Notes under the pieces: model-generated | What the model was told of the DNA's origin: nothing | Database searches by the model: none | Seen by the model: the letters and a program-made list of their open reading frames with translations, nothing else | Program-made: the position numbers and the translations under genes | Part shown: piece after piece, positions 32,580 through 42,386 of the stretch | Position numbering within the stretch: position 1 is the stretch's first letter | Layout: the number at the start of each line of letters is the position of its first letter | Origin: Chrysogorgia sp. JL179-B06 | Taxonomy: Eukaryota; Cnidaria; Anthozoa; Scleralcyonacea; Chrysogorgiidae | NCBI GenBank assembly: GCA_035772405.1 | Contig: JAYKKM010000057.1 | Location: 752,001-816,000 of the forward strand | Length of the DNA stretch: 64,000 nt | Direction: 5' to 3'

Positions 32580-32784
32580 CATGATTGTGTGCTGTTCTGA
32601 ATTACATTTGAACATATCTGAAATGCATTTAGACTTTTCTGAATTCGATCTGGACTTTCTGAAATTCATTTGGATATTTCTGAACTTGATTTCAACTATC
32701 TGAAATTCATTTAGCATTTTCTGAATGCGATCTGGACTATCTGAAAATCATTTGGATCGTTCTGAATTCGGCCTGAAAAAGGTG
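32580..32784 (-). repeat. right terminal inverted repeat with ~20-bp repeat array
   Basis: About nine units of TTGGA/TTTAGA...TCTGAA(T/A) type precede the terminal CCTGAAAAAGGTG, mirroring the left end. Confidence 0.75.
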
Positions 32785-33240
32785 TAGATGTTTCCACGAC
32801 ATTGGCAAATTCATAAATGGACGAAATATTGTTAACTTTGTAAGCTTTCTTTAATATTCCAAAGCAACGGTCTGGGCCGAACTTGGTATGTCCAACACGC
32901 AGAAATGAATAGATAACGGATTGATGGAGATTATTTATGACCCGCCACGCAAAGTACCACAAAAAGAAGTTGTTCTTGTTTTTGCCTACCACAGTTGTCC
33001 GCATGTAAACATTTCTTTGCATATTGGAATTGACTTGAAGGTGAAAGAGCACCCTGGACGCCTTTTTCGTTTTTCTCCAGCTTTATCGTCGTGCCCATGA
33101 CTGGATGCCTGTATATTTGCTAAAATCACAAGGTCGAGTTCAGTGCTGCTCAACTCCATGCAGTTGTTAAGGTTAAAGAGCATCGCTTCTTACAGAACAT
33201 TCCTGAACATGGACTTCCATTTGGACCACCAGAGTTGAAC
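32785..33240 (-). pseudogene. 5' portion of DUF7869-like gene, split by mariner
   Basis: The minus strand first shows CMELSSTELDLVILANIQAS and GKEKRKRRPG-type basic sequence. It then jumps, after an apparent internal deletion, to NFFLWYFAWRVINNLHQS, FLRVGHTKFGPDRCFG and YEFANVVETS. Reading across the mariner insertion with one TA removed, the frame continues into the sequence left of the element, which supports a single interrupted gene. The region between the first and second blocks is shorter than I would expect for the family. Function unknown. Confidence 0.65.
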
Positions 33241-33424
33241 GCAATTTTGTTTTCCCAAAGAGGGTCACATATTACCTTGTAGGTTAGATTCATCCTGTGG
33301 GTTGATTTTAGGCCTCCTCATTTGTTCATGTGTTGGTTGAAAATTGAAAACGTACTCGTAAAAACGTGATTTTGGGCATCATGTGAAAATAATTGCAGTT
33401 TATAGCTCGGTAAACACACCATTA
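33241..33424. other. unassigned flank of the DUF7869-like remnant
   Basis: No domain or repeat is evident. Confidence 0.3.
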
Positions 33425-33535
33425 CACCAGCCTGGGTAGGCGGGCTAGCCCTCTTCATGTAAACACGAAATGAAAATCAGCTCAGTACGCCTGCCAGCCT
33501 GGGTACCCAGGCTAGCTCGCCTGCATATAAACACC
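33425..33535. repeat. palindromic MITE-like block
   Basis: It contains the perfect 18-bp palindrome AGCCTGGGTACCCAGGCT (33496-33513) and a second CAGCCTGGGTAGGCGGGCTA at 33430, with inverted TTTATATGCAGGCGAG-type flanks. It is related to the element at 28862. Confidence 0.55.
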
Positions 33536-33609
33536 CCCTTAATGCTATTTTTCTCCTGCACGCACACATTCAATATCGAGATTTTCTAATGTCTGTTCAT
33601 AGGGTTGTG

Positions 33610-34260
33610 TTAATGTGTTTATTATTAGTAAACAGCGCCACGAGTTTGGAATGATTTTTAGCCACTATGTCGCAGAGGTTGATGCTGTTATAACCGCAGT
33701 CGAATCGCTGATTGCGGGTGATGAATGTTGGGTGCAATTTTCATTATGTGCGTGTAGAATGTTTTGCAGAAGCTGTGGTCTTTCGTTGGTTTTATCTGCT
33801 AAGTACTGTCACAATTTGGTATGTTAGCGAAAGGGGGAAATGATGCTGCGAAATCTTCGTCAAGTTCGACAAATACAACAGTGAAACCTCAGCCAAAGAA
33901 GCCTATGTCATACGCCGATTTCCACCATGTGTGAAGAAGCAAGGAGACGTTTTTGCATAAGAGTGCAAAAAAGAAAAAAAACAAGAACATGTAGACGCCA
34001 CAATTCAAATTGGTGTGATATCTGGTGAGAAAAGGAAGTAATTTGCCAATAAAGGTTTCAGTGACATAACTGCACATGCATTATTGTCTGTTGCTGTTGA
34101 AAAACATGGCTGCTTCAACAGAGACTTGGTTTAATTGTAACAATGCATACAAATTGTTGTATCTCGATAAGTCGGTTGTGGAAACCTTGCCAGGTGTCGA
34201 AGAAGCTTTTACTCTGTCGAGGTAGAAAGACGAACTTGGGAAATGTGGAAACTTTGCCCT
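33610..34260 (+). pseudogene. decayed multicopy gene remnant, unrecognised
   Basis: Three blocks on the plus strand look like consecutive parts of one protein in shifting frames. 33615-33827 has HYVAEVDAVITAVESLI; 33835-34040 has KKPMSYADFHHV and, after a stop, KETFLHKSAKKKKNKN and IQIGVISGEKRK; 34105-34260 has NNAYKLLYLDKSVVETLPGV and a KDELGK end. I connect the last two with an uncharacterised multicopy invertebrate family only by general resemblance. Stops and frameshifts throughout make it a pseudogene. It ends where the gypsy fragment starts. Confidence 0.45.
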
Positions 34261-34262
34261 AC

Positions 34263-35090
34263 TCAATTAAAAGCAGTTTGATTCTCATCAAAAGCAACTG
34301 AAATACACAATATCAGATTTTCCCGATGACCGGTCACATGATTACCGACGCAACAATCAATTAACTCTAGGCGAAGCATCTGCGATAACCAGATGGCTGT
34401 CAGGAATATACTTAACGTTAGAACTGTTGCATTAGTAATTTCTCTTTTCGAACTTGTAAATGCCTGCTCATGAGATTGATCCCAGACCCATTCAACCTCT
34501 TTCTCAAGTAGCTTGCACATTGGAACACTCGCCCGAGCCATATTTGGAATGAATTTAGCCATGTACATAACAACGCCCAAGAATCTCTGCAACTCTTCGC
34601 AGTTAGTAGGGGTAGGCATTTCTTTGATTACTTCGATTTTCTGAGGATATGGTTTAAGCCCATCTGCATTCAATACATACCCCAACGTATCTGACTTCAG
34701 AGATACGAAACTGGTACTTATCTCGCTTCGACTTAAGATTTCTTTCTAAACAGCGATCCAACACCAGACAAAGTCATCATCCTGCTGAACATCTCCCCAC
34801 ACTACCAAGTCATCTACAATCACTTCCACCCCGTCTGTCTTGAAACAAATTGGACATCACACTCTGGAACACCTCGGGTGCCGACGCAATTCCAAATGGT
34901 AGCCAACGACAAGGGTATTAAAGGTGGCTAGCTTTCTGCTCTAATTGGCTAATTTCGCCTGCCAAAACCCATGACAGATATTGAGGACACTGAAAACCTT
35001 TGCATTGTGCATTCTACTGAGGATATCTTCCATGGTCTGCATAGGAAAGTGTGCACGCATTACTGCTCGATTTAAGATTTCAGCCATGCA
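34263..35090 (-). mobile_element. Ty3/gypsy RT fragment, decayed
   Basis: On the minus strand the order is ILSRMHNAKVFSVLNICHGFWQ, then a VIVDDLVVWG block equivalent to the YxDD active site, then LGYVLNADGLKPYPQK and LQRFLGVVMYMAKFIPN, and then the start of the RNase H connection. This is the RT part missing from the other gypsy remnant, but the orientation is opposite. Multiple frameshifts and stops are present. Both ends are ragged and no LTR is visible. Confidence 0.8.
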
Positions 35091-35091
35091 T

Positions 35092-35196
35092 ACTCTATAT
35101 ATATATCAGTATATATATCAGATATATATATATCAGATATATATATATCAGATATATATATATCAGATATATATATATCAGATATATATATCAGTG
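35092..35196. repeat. ATATATATCAG minisatellite
   Basis: About six tandem units of a 14-17-bp word, GATATATATATATCA with minor length change. Confidence 0.8.
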
Positions 35197-35642
35197 GGTT
35201 CCTTTGTTTTTACAATAACTGCCAACCTCTTCTTCAAGTGGCTTGCACAAGCAACAGACACTCAACTGAAATCGGAGGGATTACCTCTTGCTGTCCTCTT
35301 CAAAGTGAAATTCGCGATTGATGGGGGATCTTTAACCGCTATGCTCGTCTGCTAATCAATACAGACAATTCACGATGGCATATTCTGTAACAGTGGATTA
35401 CATAAGAATAAATTTAAAGTCAAAATTGCCATGACCCTTCAGGTTTGTGCACCAATTGCCAACCTCGTAATGAAGACTACAACAAGTCTACTGTTGATCG
35501 GCGTGATATTCATCTAGATAGCTAGACCAAGTACTCAGTTTCAAAGATTTTCAGCTTATTTATGCCCTTATATTTCACCAAAATCGTGAAAGTAGCCTAC
35601 CCTACCTTTTTGTCGTCATTGCCAGTTTCGTAAAGGACGGAT
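35197..35642. other. no supported gene
   Basis: A short plus frame (35197-35355) is open but has no recognisable motif. Confidence 0.35.
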
Positions 35643-35838
35643 CTTAAACACGGAGTGCTTGCATATATTGGCAGTGAGATGCTCACCGTGCCAATCATAA
35701 TGAGTTCAATTACTGTGATTGGTCAGGAAACAATGAGAAATGAGAAGTAATCAAAACAACAAAATTTCCATTGTTTCAACACTCCATTGTTTCGAGGGGA
35801 AGGGGCTTCCCCTTTTATGCGAGCACTCCGTGTTTAAG
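35643..35838. mobile_element. 196-bp MITE with 22-bp terminal inverted repeats
   Basis: The ends CTTAAACACGGAGTGCTTGCAT and ATGCGAGCACTCCGTGTTTAAG are inverted copies with one mismatch. The interior is non-coding. Confidence 0.7.
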
Positions 35839-35989
35839 TGCCAACCTCTGATTATGATTATGCTGTTGAAGCATGAAAAAGAAGTAGAACTAATACCTGA
35901 TACGTTCCCATTTACTCTGCGGAATTTTGTTCAAAATACCAAATATTTACTTTAAATGAAACAGCAATTTAAAAAATATGACATTTTCT

Positions 35990-36262
35990 TAGTCTCTTGA
36001 CTCTTTCAGTTTTGGTAGCCATGTTTACATTTATGTCGCTAATTACCAGCTGTACTAAGGGCTCTTACCCACACTTTTTCAAGATGTCATCCCCATACAA
36101 AAAAATTGAATATAATTTGAATATTGTTGACCCTCCTCTGTCTTATATTCAGCAGGATGGTGTTAACAGGTTTGCAATCGTTTTATCTTTGGAAATTCCC
36201 TATCCTCTGCTGAAATTATAGGATAGAATGGCTGACCAAAAGGATATTCAAGGTAATTATTT
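35990..36262 (+). CDS. possible 5' exons of the gene amplified in the array
   Basis: After a polypyrimidine acceptor (CTTGACTCTTTCAG) a frame contains MSSPYKKIEYNLNIVDPPLS and ends at a donor-like AACAG|GTTTGC. A second small exon MADQKDIQ at 36229 ends CAAG|GTAATT. The latter position corresponds to the start of every array unit, so these may be the original upstream exons of the array gene. Unrecognised protein. Confidence 0.35.
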
Positions 36263-36696
36263 AGATTACCTTGACTTATTAAATAGCTGGATTCCAAGAA
36301 GATGGTTTCAAATATGCAGGGCAACTGGATTTAGAATTCAAGGAAGGCTCCAACGAGAAGTGTGTTCTTTCACCAAGAAAGCGGTAGCATAAAGAAAAAG
36401 GAACTGCATGGTAAAATATTTTACCTTAGTAACCTTGTGCATGAATTGGTATCTATTGAAAATATAAAAAACAACGTTGCACAAGCTAACGACTTGGTGG
36501 AAGAGTGGAGAAGGAAATATTCAGAGTTAGAGAAAGATAATTTAGCTCAGGAAATGGCCCAAGATTTATAAAGAAAACAACAAGAAGTAGCAAGCCTTAA
36601 TGAACATCTGTCTGATTATATTGAGAAAATCAGCAGCCTAGAAAAATAATCTGTGTCCTTCTTCAATGGCAAACCCATTAATCAACTTGGTAGCAT

Positions 36697-37420
36697 ACAT
36701 ACATACATTTTTACTGATTGTAATTGTATGCTGAAAAGCCCGATTGGGAGCATTTCAGCATACAATTACAATCAGTAAAAATGTTAAAAACTCTGTTACA
36801 AATAATCTTATAAATTAGAATAAAAAATATCTAAAATATGTGATTTAATTTTCTTTTTAAAATTACTTAATGAAGGTATATGTTTAAATTCATCTGCAAG
36901 ATTGTTCCAGATTTTCGTAGCTCTGTAATGAAACATCCTCTGGCCTGAAGCAGTTCTATAAAAAGGAATGTGTAAAGTGTCTTTAGCACAAACTTGAAAA
37001 TCATGTAACTCAAAGCGTTTCTTGAACTTGTTACATAAATAGCCGGGCACAAGATTGTTCATGCTGTCATCACTGTGTCTCTAAACAATAACAATTGTTC
37101 AATGGGTAACCAATTTAGATCTTGCAAAGCTGGCGTGATGTGATCAAATTTCTTTGTTTTTGTGATGATCCTGCAAGCGAAATTCTGTACAGCCTGGACC
37201 TTTTTCAGATTCGTAGAGTAAGTATTGGCCCAGACTGAGGAGCAATACAGGAGCTTGCTGATTACAAGGGTTGTGATAACTAATGAAATGGTATCACTGT
37301 CGAAACTGTCCTTGGTGCGGTTGATTTGGCAGAGTTTAGACATGCAAGACGAGACCAATTTTGTAATATGATAGGAAAACGTTGGAGTCATCCACGTAGG
37401 AGTCAAGGAGGTAGATCATT
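36697..37420 (-). mobile_element. LINE 3' fragment with 30-bp 3' hairpin
   Basis: Minus-strand frames encode the end of an RT: LVISKLLYCSSVWANTYS, VQAVQNFACRIITKTKKF, then FHYRATKIWNNLADEFKH. 5'-truncated, one frameshift near 37060. The 3' UTR holds a perfect inverted repeat and ends in a (CATA) microsatellite at 36694-36706. Confidence 0.85.
36707..36782 (-). other. perfect 30-bp stem-loop in LINE 3' UTR
   Basis: Arms 36707-36736 and 36753-36782 are exactly complementary; the 16-nt loop contains a further CCC/GGG pair. It lies directly before the terminal microsatellite, a place where some LINE reverse transcriptases recognise their RNA. Confidence 0.8.
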
Positions 37421-37539
37421 TGTATAAATACAAAATAATAGAGGCAATAGTATTGCGCCTTGTAGACAGAAGGCATGACAGATCAAGGAGTTGTCAGGAA
37501 AAGCTGAGGTTGCATTGTGCTCCATTTTCATGAAATTGT

Positions 37540-37875
37540 CATGCTTAAAGCAAATGAATTGGATTCTAGTAGAACATACACCTTAGACTTCCCAACAGAA
37601 AATTGTTTGGAACAGATTTTGTTTCTCTTAGATAACTTTTGTGAGAGAGATGAATTGTATGATGATTTCGGTTTAAAGAAAGGGCCATTGAGGAATGTTT
37701 TGATTATTGGAGAGAAAGGCTGTGATGGTGATTCGACAGGCATTGGAGATATTGCTTATGTAAAAGATCTTCAGACAGAGGAAATTATGAGGGAGTTGAC
37801 TGGGAAAGCTGAGGTTGTTTATTTCAATGAAAATATTTTTATATGTAATTCCAGTAAAGTTTTAGGTACAATTTA
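37540..37875 (+). CDS. array coding block, type a (representative)
   Basis: The block runs from about LKANELDSSRTYTLDF through CLEQILFLLDNFCERDELY, LKKGPLRNVLIIGEKGCDG and DIAYVKDLQTEEIMRELTGK. It then enters the LINE tail and stops. The protein is unrecognised; the pattern of short aromatic and acidic motifs is conserved in every copy. Type a has a Asp-Asp-Phe variant (ELYDDFGLKK); type b has ELYHEFACVYDFCLNK or a shortened form. Function unknown. Confidence 0.45.
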
Positions 37876-40184
37876 GTTCAATGTAAATAATATATTGTAA
37901 TTAACTGAGGACCCCAGGTTTGTTAGTGCTATGCACTATTATGTGTCATCCTCTGGAAATAAAGTTTCTATCTGTCTATCTATCATTGTGGTTCCTTCCT
38001 GGACACATACGGTTTGAAATTGTCATGCTTGAAAGCAAATGAATTGGATTCTAGTACAACATACACGTTAGACTTCCCAACAAAAAATTGTGTTGAACAG
38101 ATTTTGTTTCTCTTAGATAAATTTTGTGTGAGTGATGAATTGTATCATGAATTTGCATGTGTTTATGACTTCTGTTTAAATAAACGGCCGTTGAGGAATG
38201 TTATGATTATTGGAGAGAAAGGCTGTGATGGTGATTCGACAGGCATTGGAGATATTGCTTATGTAAAAGATCTTCAGACAGAGGAAATTATGAGGGAGTT
38301 GACTGGGAAAGCTGAGGTTGCATTGTGGTTCCTGGACACATACGGTTTGAAATTATCATGCTTGAAAGAAAATGAATTGGATTCTAGTAGAACATACACC
38401 TTAGACTTCCCAACAGAAAATTGTTTAGAACAGATTTTGTTTCTCTTAAATAACTTTTGTGTGACTGATGAATTGTATGATGATTTCGGTTTAAAGAAAA
38501 GGGCCGTTGAGGAATGTTATGATTATTGGAGAGAAAGGCTGTGATGGTGATTCGACAGGCATTGGAGATATTGCGTATGTAAAAGATCTTCAGACAGGAA
38601 ATTATGAGGGAGTTGACTGGGAAAGCTGAGGTTGTTTATTTCAATGAAAATATTTTTATATATAATTCCAGTAAACTTTTAGGTACAATTTTAGGTATAT
38701 TTAGTTCAATGAAAATATTTTTATATGTAATTCCAGTAACGTTTTAGGTATATTTAGTTCAATGTAAATAATATATTGTAATTAACTGAGGACCACAGGT
38801 TTGTTAGTGCTATACACTATTATGTGTCATCCTCTGGAAATAAAGTTTCTATCTATCTATCTATCATCGTGGTTCCTGGACACATACGGTTTGAAATTGT
38901 CATGCTTGAAAGCAAATGAATTGGATTCTAGTAGAACATACACGTTAGACTTCCCAACAAAAAATTGTGTTGAACAGATTTTGTTTCTCTTAGATAAATT
39001 TTGTGTGAGTGACGAATTGCATCATGAATTTGCATGTGTTTATGATTTTTGTTTAAATAAACGGCCGTTGAGGAATGTTATGATTATTGGAGAGAAAGGC
39101 TGTGATGGTGATTCGACAAGCATTGGAGATATTGCTTATGTAAAAGATCTTCAGACAGAGGAAATTATGATTCCGGTCGTATTTGATAAGCAGAAAAAGT
39201 CTGAACTAAATAAACTTTGTCATGTTCAGAAAGTACCTGGTAAATTTCCTGGAGCACAAGTCTCGTTTTCAGATACACTTAAGGATCATATGAGAGATTT
39301 TCCTAGTAACCCATCGAAATCATCCTTCAAATGAACCAATTAAGGTTAAAATAAATGGATTTTAAATTGGATTTAAAGTGGATTTTAATATTGTAAAATT
39401 ATGGCATACAATGGCTGTCCAAAAGGATATTTAAGGTAGTTCTTTAGATTACCTTGACTTATAAATAGCTGGATTCCAAGAAGATGGTTTCAAATATGCA
39501 GGGCAACTAGATTTAGAATTCAAGGAAGGCTCCGATGAGAAGTGTGTTTTGTCACCAACAGATACAAGAAAGTTAGTGGTAGAAGTAAAAGGAACTCGAT
39601 GGTAAAACATTGTCCCTTAGTAACCTTGTGCATGAATTGGTATCTATTGAAGATATAAAAAACGTTGCACAAGCTAATGACTTGGTGGAAGAGTGGAGAA
39701 GGAAATATTCAGCCCAAGATTTAGAAAGAAAACAACAAGAAGTAGCAAGCCTTACTGAAGATTCGTCTGATTAGTGGCAAACCATTAATCAACTTGGTAG
39801 GAGACAGAAGGCATGACGGATGAAGGAGTTGACAGGGAAAGCTGGAGGTTGCATTGTGGTTCCTGGAGACATACGGTTTGAAATTGTCATGCTTGAAAGC
39901 AAATGTATTGGATGCTAGTAGAACATACACCTTAGACTTCCTAACAGAAAATTATGTCGATGATAAAAAAAGTGTTGAACAGATTTTGTTTCTCTTAGAT
40001 AACTTTTGTGTGAGTGATGAATTGTATGATGATTTCGGTTTAAAGAAAGGGCCATTGAGGAATGTTATGATTATTGGAGAGAAAGGCTGTGATGGTGATT
40101 CGACAGGCATTGGAGATATTGCTTATGTAAAAGATCTTCAGACAGAGGAAATTATGAGGGAGTTGACTGGGAAAGCTGAGGTTG

Positions 40185-40352
40185 TTTATTTCAATGAAAA
40201 TATTTTTATATGTAATTCCAGTAAAGTTTTAGGTACAATTTAGTTCAATGTAAATAATATATTGTAATTAACTGAGGACCCCAGGTTTGTTAGTGCTATG
40301 TACTATTATGTGTCATCCTCTGGAAATAAAGTTTCTATCTGTCTATCTATCA
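40185..40352 (+). mobile_element. LINE 3' tail fixed in each array unit (representative)
   Basis: The segment from TTTATTTCAATGAAAAT to the (TATC) run, with AATAAAG just before the microsatellite, looks like the last ~165 bp of a CR1-type LINE. At 38314-38330 the same site is empty (GCTGAGGTTG joined directly to CATTGTGG). It recurs in units at about 37825, 38630, 40185, 41705, 43138, 45428 and 46893. Confidence 0.65.
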
Positions 40353-40820
40353 TTGTGGTTCCTGGACACATACGGTTTGAAATTGTCATGCTTGAAAGCA
40401 AATGAATTGGATTCTAGTAGAACATACACATTAGACTTCCCAACAAAAAATTGTGTTGAACAGATTTTGTTTCTCTTAGATAAATTTTGTGTGAGTGACG
40501 AATTGCATCATGAATTTGCATGTGTTTATGATTTTTGTTTAAATAAACGGCCGTTGAGGAATGTTATGATTATTGGAGAGAAAGGCTGTGATGGTGATTC
40601 GACAAGCATTGGAGATATTGCTTATGTAAAAGATCTTCAGACAGAGGAAATTATGATTCCGGTCGTATTTGATAAGCAGAAAAAGTCTGAACTAAATAAA
40701 CTTTGTCATGTTCAGAAAGTACCTGGTAAATTTCCTGGAGCACAAGTCTCGTTTTCAGATACACTTAAGGATCATATGAGAGATTTTCCTAGTAACCCAT
40801 CGAAATCATCCTTCAAATGA
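40287..40820 (+). CDS. array coding block, type b (representative)
   Basis: The biologically meaningful part begins after the microsatellite at about 40357: WFLDTYGLKLSCLKANELDS, VEQILFLLDKFCVSDELHHE, LNKRPLRNVMIIGEKGCDG, then SELNKLCHVQKVPGKFPGAQ and FSDTLKDHMRDF. The first 24 codons are LINE tail read through. A family of uncharacterised invertebrate proteins has this order as I recall it, with a longer C-terminus that is absent here. Only the last array unit continues past DHIRDF into a plausible extension. Function unknown. Confidence 0.45.
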   Translation: MLVLCTIMCHPLEIKFLSVYLSLWFLDTYGLKLSCLKANELDSSRTYTLDFPTKNCVEQILFLLDKFCVSDELHHEFACVYDFCLNKRPLRNVMIIGEKGCDGDSTSIGDIAYVKDLQTEEIMIPVVFDKQKKSELNKLCHVQKVPGKFPGAQVSFSDTLKDHMRDFPSNPSKSSFK

Positions 40821-40886
40821 ACCAATTAAGGTTAAAATAAATGGATTTTAAATTGGATTTAAAGTGGATTTTAATATTGTAAAATT

Positions 40887-42386
40887 ATGGCATACAATGG
40901 CTGTCCAAAAGGATATTTAAGGTAGTTCTTTAGATTACCTTGACTTATAAATAGCTGGATTCCAAGAAGATGGTTTCAAATATGCAGGGCAACTAGATTT
41001 AGAATTCAAGGAAGGCTCCGATGAGAAGTGTGTTTTGTCACCAACAGATACAAGAAAGTTAGTGGTAGAAGTAAAAGGAACTCGATGGTAAAACATTGTC
41101 CCTTAGTAACCTTGTGCATGAATTGGTATCTATTGAAGATATAAAAAACGTTGCACAAGCTAATGACTTGGTGGAAGAGTGGAGAAGGAAATATTCAGCC
41201 CAAGATTTAGAAAGAAAACAACAACAAGTAGCAAGCCTTACTGAAGATTCGTCTGATTACATTGAGAAAATCAGCAGCCAATCTGTGGCCTTCAGTGGCA
41301 AACCATTAATCAACTTGGTAGGAGACAGAAGGCATGACGGATGAAGGAGTTGACAGGGAAAGCTGGAGGTTGCATTGTGGTTCCTGGAGACATACGGTTT
41401 GAAATTGTCATGCTTGAAAGCAAATGTATTGGATGCTAGTAGAACATACACCTTAGACTTCCTAACAGAAAATTATGTCGATGATAAAAAAAGTGTTGAA
41501 CAGATTTTGTTTCTCTTAGATAACTTTTGTGTGAGTGATGAATTGTATGATGATTTCGGTTTAAAGAAAGGGCCATTGAGGAATGTTATGATTATTGGAG
41601 AGAAAGGCTGTGATGGTGATTCGACAGGCATTGGAGATATTGCTTATGTAAAAGATCTTCAGACAGAGGAAATTATGAGGGAGTTGACTGGGAAAGATGA
41701 GGTTGTTTATTTCAATGAAAATATTTTTATATGTAATTCCAGTTAAGTTTTAGGTACAATTTAGTTCAATGTAAATAATATATTGTAATAACTGAGGACC
41801 ACAGGTTTGTTAGTGCTATGCACTATGTGTCATCCTCTGGAAATAAAGTTTCTATCTATCTATCTATCATTGTGGTTCCTGGACACATACGGTTTGAAAT
41901 TGTCATGCTTGAAAGCAAATGAATTGGATTCTAGTAGAACATACACGTTAGACTTCCCAACAAAAAATTGTGTTGAACAGATTTTGTTTCTCTTAGATAA
42001 ATTTTGTGTGAGTGATGAATTGTATCATGATTTCTGTTTAAATAAACGGCCGTTGAGGAATGTTATGATTATTGGAGAGAAAGGCTGTGATGGTGATTCG
42101 ACAAGCATTGGAGATATTGCTTATGTAAAAGATCTACAGACAGAGGAAATTATAATTCTGGTCGTATTTGATTAAGAAGAAAAAATCTGAACTAAATAAA
42201 CTTTGTCATGTTCAGAAAGTACCTGGTAAATTTCCTGGAGCACAAGTCTCATTTTCAGACACACTTAAGGATCATATGAGAGATTTTCCTAGTAACCCAT
42301 CGAAATCATCCTTCAAATGAACCAATTAAGGTTAAAATAAATGGATTTTAAATTGGATTTAAAGTGGATTTTAATATTGTAAAATT
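40887..42386 (+). repeat. array unit 2 (1,500 bp)
   Basis: Same order as unit 1. This is the only unit of units 1-6 that keeps the SDYIEKISSQSVAFSG segment in the coiled-coil block (41245-41300); the others have a deletion there that creates a stop. Its LINE tail carries a frame-ending TAA in CCAGTTAAG. Confidence 0.85.

Larger units (their letters stand above)
31157..32784 (+). mobile_element. complete IS630/Tc1/mariner-type transposon
   Basis: The element is 1,628 bp and bordered by TA on both sides (31155-31156 and 32785-32786). It has terminal inverted repeats starting CACCTTTTTCAGG and ending CCTGAAAAAGGTG, extended inward by GGSCGAATTCAGAA. Both subterminal regions contain about nine ~20-bp repeats around ATTTCAGA...TCCAAATG, in opposite orientation at the two ends. 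These are likely transposase-binding arrays. The central gene is intact. Confidence 0.9.
36226..39400 (+). repeat. diverged first unit(s) of tandem array
   Basis: This holds the same order of coding blocks as the later units, but is more diverged. GFQEDGFKYAGQLDLEF lies at 36290, a coiled-coil block (NDLVEEWRRKYSELEKDN) at 36490, and then four copies of the FLDTYGLKL...GEKGCDGDST block. Two of these (38014-38544) are joined in frame without the LINE tail, which shows the ancestral arrangement. It is interrupted by an unrelated LINE fragment at 36697-37420. Confidence 0.75.
39401..40886 (+). repeat. array unit 1 (1,486 bp)
   Basis: The unit starts ATGGCATACAATGGCTG. It contains in order: GFQEDGFKYAGQLDLEF (39475), a coiled-coil block (39625-39735), the type a block (39854-40180), a LINE 3' tail with AATAAAG and a TATC microsatellite (40185-40352), and the type b block. 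Type b continues through KKSELNKLCHVQKVPGKFPG and FSDTLKDHMRDF to a stop near 40820. The block is more than 95% identical by eye to the next units. Confidence 0.85.

Noticed and set aside
35092..35196. CRISPR-like or regulatory repeat array
   Set aside because: Units are simple AT dinucleotide-based minisatellite without spacers.
39721..39930. Minus-strand 69-aa frame repeated in every array unit
   Set aside because: It is a shadow of the conserved plus-strand type a block; it has no independent start context or features.
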